Both the position numbers and the translations under genes were made by a program. Below the pieces are notes generated by a model. It ran no database searches. It was not told the DNA's origin and worked only from the letters and a program-made list of their open reading frames with translations. From an uncultured Lactobacillaceae bacterium (GTDB taxonomy: Bacteria > Bacillota > Bacilli > Lactobacillales > Lactobacillaceae), in assembly GCA_934216625.1 (NCBI GenBank), contig CAKQCC010000037.1:1-7692 (forward strand): DNA of 7,692 bases. Direction: 5' to 3'. Shown piece after piece: positions 5,680 to 7,692 of this stretch (the first letter of the stretch is position 1; each line of letters opens with the position of its first letter).

Positions 5680-6801
5680 ATGAATTTAATGAATAATTTA
5701 ATTAAAAAAATACCCTGGCTGATGATCGTCGCTTTAGTGATTTTAGGCGGAGTTATTTGGTTCGGGGTCAATCACGATGAGCGACTGTATCAGCAGCCGA
5801 TCTTTAAGGTTGAAAAAGCCCGGACCGTTCACCGAAACCGGACCGTTGATGAATTCCATAATCATGATCAGCAAACGACTCAGCGATTATCAGGGATCAT
5901 AATGAACGGCCGGAACCGGGGGCGTAAACTGACGCTTACGAATCAGTATTCACGTTCCCAAGCGATGGACCGTTGCTATCGAGCTGGTGAAGAAGCGTTT
6001 CTGGTGATTCACCACAATTTTCACCGGTCAACGATCAAAAACTATAAGCGAGACGTGCCGATTGTGATGCTGACTTACTTGGCGATTAGTTTGTTGCTGG
6101 TTTTGCTGCAGTCGAGCGGGATGACCGCAATTTTGAGTATTGTGATTAACGCCGTATTGTTCGTTCTGGCGGTCACGATTAACGGTAAAACGTCGGGTAC
6201 GAAAGTCTTGATGCTATTTGGCGGGCTAGCCGTTATTTTTTCCGCCGTGACCTTGTTTCTGATTCTGGGGCCAAGCCGACAGATGCTGATTACTTTTGCT
6301 TCCACAATTATCGGGACTGGCACGGCGCTATTGATCAGCTTGCTAGTCTTTAAATTAACGCACGAGCACGGCATTCATTACGAGTCGATGCAGTACGTGA
6401 CCCAGTTACCGCAACCACTGTTTCTAGCTGAATCGTTGATCGGTTCGCTGGGGGCCGTGATGGATGAGTCGACCGACATCACTTCGTCGCTGTTTGCGCT
6501 GGTTCGTGAGCAACCGCGGATCTCCCGTGGTCAGATCTTTGGCTCGGGCCGTCGGATTGGTAAGTCCATTATGGGACCGTTAATTAACGTCCTGTTCTTC
6601 ATTTTCATGGGGAGTGCTTTACCGTTGACGCTCTTGTTCCTAAAAAACGGCAATAGCTGGGGCTACTCCTTTACGATGAACATGTCGCTAGGGGTTGTTC
6701 AAAGCCTGATCAGCGCCATTGGGATCGTCCTGGCGGTTTTGCTCGCCAGTGCACTTGCTAGTCTTCTGATTAAAGGGAGGGTTCACCATGAGCGTAATTA
6801 G
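5680..6801 (+). CDS. YibE/F family membrane protein (first of a pair)
   Basis: This 373-residue polytopic membrane protein matches the YibE/F family (PF07907), whose molecular function is unknown. The order is a membrane anchor (about 13-30), a soluble probably extracytoplasmic domain (about 32-124), then roughly seven hydrophobic segments (127-143, 149-167, 174-196, 202-224, 248-262, 297-321, 337-364). The soluble part contains the 'RLSGIIMNGRNRGRKLTLTN' stretch and 'YRAGEEAFLVI', the small beta-domain pattern of long YibE/F members. The core family signature is LGAVMDESTDITSSLF (257-272). The soluble domain is basic and histidine-rich (H51, H60, H62, H111, H112, H115). ATG 5680 has no visible Shine-Dalgarno. 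ATG 5689, also in frame, has GAGA 8 bases upstream and may be the true start. The gene overlaps the next by 14 bases. E. coli genes named yibE or yibF are not implied. Confidence 0.87.
   Translation: MNLMNNLIKKIPWLMIVALVILGGVIWFGVNHDERLYQQPIFKVEKARTVHRNRTVDEFHNHDQQTTQRLSGIIMNGRNRGRKLTLTNQYSRSQAMDRCYRAGEEAFLVIHHNFHRSTIKNYKRDVPIVMLTYLAISLLLVLLQSSGMTAILSIVINAVLFVLAVTINGKTSGTKVLMLFGGLAVIFSAVTLFLILGPSRQMLITFASTIIGTGTALLISLLVFKLTHEHGIHYESMQYVTQLPQPLFLAESLIGSLGAVMDESTDITSSLFALVREQPRISRGQIFGSGRRIGKSIMGPLINVLFFIFMGSALPLTLLFLKNGNSWGYSFTMNMSLGVVQSLISAIGIVLAVLLASALASLLIKGRVHHERN
6775..6780 (+). promoter_or_regulatory. Ribosome binding site of the second YibE/F gene
   Basis: GGGAGG lies 7 bases before ATG 6788 and inside the 3' end of the preceding gene. 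It fixes the start and makes the 14-base gene overlap real rather than an annotation artefact. Confidence 0.85.
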
Positions 6802-7591
6802 TGCCCTCGGTTTAGTCTTACTGGCCTTAATGATAATCGTGGGCGGTAAACAGGGCCTTCGTTCGTTTTTAAGCCTAATTTTTAATTTCGGCTTCCTGTT
6901 TTTCGCGATCGTTTTGATCGCGTTCCACCTGCCGCCGATCTGGGTCACGGTGATCACGAGCGTGATTGTTTTATCGATCACCATTTTTCTCAGTGGCTCC
7001 GGTGATTCCACCAGCAAAATTGCGTTCGTTGCTTCACTCTTCGTACTCTTGGTCTTAATTTTGCTGATCGTGCCCTTTGAATTCTGGGCACAGGTTCACG
7101 GCTTTGGTTTGGAAGACAGTGATGATCTGGAAGGAATGTCCACTCTGATCGGAATTCCGTTCCTGAAGGTTGCGGTCGCCACCGCGATCTTAAGTACTCT
7201 GGGAGCAATCGCCGAGGCCACGATCGCGATTGCTTCCGGATTAAGTGAAATCGTTCATCAGGATCCCCGGATTCGGTCCCGGCGTTTATTTACGGAAGGA
7301 ATTATCGTTGGTAAACAAATTATCGGAACGACCCTGAACACGCTTTTCTTTGGCCTGTTTGGCGGGTCACTGGCGCTTTTCGTCTGGTTCCGCGGCCTTC
7401 ATTATTCGTTCGGAATGGTCACTAACGACAAGGTCTTTGCGGCTGAGTTTATCATCATCATTTTTTCACTGATCGGGGTAATCATTACGATCCCGATGAC
7501 TTCGCTAGTGGTTGCTCAACAGTTAAGAAATCGTCGAAAACGAGATTTGAAAAAGAAAGGAAACCAAAATGCTCGGAGTTCACGCAACTGA
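6788..7591 (+). CDS. YibE/F family membrane protein (second of a pair)
   Basis: The 267-residue integral membrane protein of the same family (PF07907) as the gene before it lacks the long extracytoplasmic N-terminal domain and begins directly in a membrane helix. Hydrophobic segments lie at about 4-20, 27-47, 51-69, 79-97, 125-149, 183-203 and 219-244, followed by a strongly basic, presumably cytoplasmic tail (247-267, RNRRKRDLKKKG). The core motif LGAIAEATIAIASGL (138-152), then DPRIRSRRLF and IIGTTLNTLFFGLFGGSLAL, aligns by eye with residues 257-316 of its partner, including the shared 'PRI-S-R' and 'N-LFF' elements. This suggests an ancient duplication and perhaps a heteromeric complex. 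The MD of the partner's signature is replaced by AE. Its start overlaps the preceding gene by 14 bases and its end overlaps the next by 23, indicating coupled translation. Function is unknown; transport or export has been supposed only from topology. Confidence 0.87.
   Translation: MSVISALGLVLLALMIIVGGKQGLRSFLSLIFNFGFLFFAIVLIAFHLPPIWVTVITSVIVLSITIFLSGSGDSTSKIAFVASLFVLLVLILLIVPFEFWAQVHGFGLEDSDDLEGMSTLIGIPFLKVAVATAILSTLGAIAEATIAIASGLSEIVHQDPRIRSRRLFTEGIIVGKQIIGTTLNTLFFGLFGGSLALFVWFRGLHYSFGMVTNDKVFAAEFIIIIFSLIGVIITIPMTSLVVAQQLRNRRKRDLKKKGNQNARSSRN
7556..7561 (+). promoter_or_regulatory. Ribosome binding site of the third operon gene
   Basis: AAAGGA lies 7 bases before ATG 7569, within the basic tail coding sequence of the preceding gene. 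It supports a real gene start overlapping that gene by 23 bases. Confidence 0.75.
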
Positions 7592-7692
7592 TTTGGCTCA
7601 CTTGCGGTCGGTTACTCAACCGGTTCATGCTGGTCAATCCGACTTTTTCGTACTAAACGGAATTAACGCTAAGACTAATCATTATTATGCTC
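7569..7692 (+). CDS. N-terminus of a probable S9-family (prolyl oligopeptidase-like) peptidase, cut by the window end
   Basis: An open frame of 41 codons starts at ATG 7569 and runs to the window edge. It reads MLGVHATDLAHLRSVTQPV, continuing with SDFFVLNGINAKTNHYYA. The pattern 'TxxDLxxLxSVxQPxxA...FFV...I(N/D)xKTNxY' resembles the start of lactobacillar S9 peptidases, where it forms the first strands of the beta-propeller domain. The catalytic Ser-Asp-His domain would lie far downstream, so activity cannot be judged. A good ribosome binding site and the 23-base overlap with the YibE/F gene show it is the third gene of that operon. The gene is real with high likelihood; the family call is by memory of the N-terminal pattern and is moderate. 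A nine-base shift in start is not supported by any nearby alternative ATG. Confidence 0.6.
   Translation, partial: MLGVHATDLAHLRSVTQPVHAGQSDFFVLNGINAKTNHYYA

Noticed and set aside
6075..7208. Minus-strand open frames antisense to the YibE/F pair (6075-6374, 6688-7017, 6990-7208).
   Set aside because: They are shadows of hydrophobic coding sequence, with no ribosome binding site and no recognisable product.
1..7692. Defence island, mobile element, toxin-antitoxin, CRISPR or large structured RNA.
   Set aside because: Genes are conserved housekeeping or transporter types, the intergenic gaps are all under 175 bases, and I see no transposase, integrase, repeat array or long paired leader.

Overview
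The window looks like chromosomal DNA of a member of the Lactobacillaceae. The evidence is a PepO-type cytoplasmic M13 endopeptidase ending in the usual Ile-Trp, a membrane-anchored DUF915-type hydrolase, an LmrB-like DHA2 transporter, a pair of YibE/F membrane proteins, strong AGGAGG-type ribosome binding sites and two well-supported TTG starts. I cannot place it reliably below family level. It reads as ordinary core or near-core sequence: I see no insertion sequence, phage gene, tRNA, rRNA, CRISPR array or defence gene.

Layout. Bases 1-130 are the 3' end of a plus-strand D-2-hydroxyacid dehydrogenase. It converges on a minus-strand type I methionine aminopeptidase gene (map, 204-1022), and the two share a bidirectional terminator around 151-185. 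Divergent from map is a secreted or membrane-anchored alpha/beta hydrolase (1192-2094). After a short AT-rich gap holding a clean palindrome and a larger inverted repeat comes a 14-helix DHA2-family drug exporter (2171-3583). A second bidirectional terminator (3597-3630) separates the exporter from the convergent pepO (minus, 3652-5574). Divergent from pepO, a good sigma-A-type promoter (5634-5662) drives an operon of two overlapping YibE/F membrane proteins (5680-6801 and 6788-7591). A third overlapping gene (from 7569) runs off the window; its first 41 residues resemble the N-terminus of a lactobacillar S9 prolyl-oligopeptidase-family peptidase.

How the parts relate. Map (N-terminal Met removal) and PepO (oligopeptide breakdown) are independent monocistronic housekeeping genes. 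The hydrolase and the exporter are co-oriented, but the inverted repeats between them suggest a separately regulated exporter promoter. The only clear multi-gene unit is YibE/F - YibE/F - S9 peptidase, in which each start overlaps the preceding stop and has its own strong ribosome binding site, so translation is probably coupled. No convincing new biological system is visible. The points most worth checking are the function of the coupled YibE/F operon, the operator in front of the exporter, and the AxSxG nucleophile elbow of the hydrolase.
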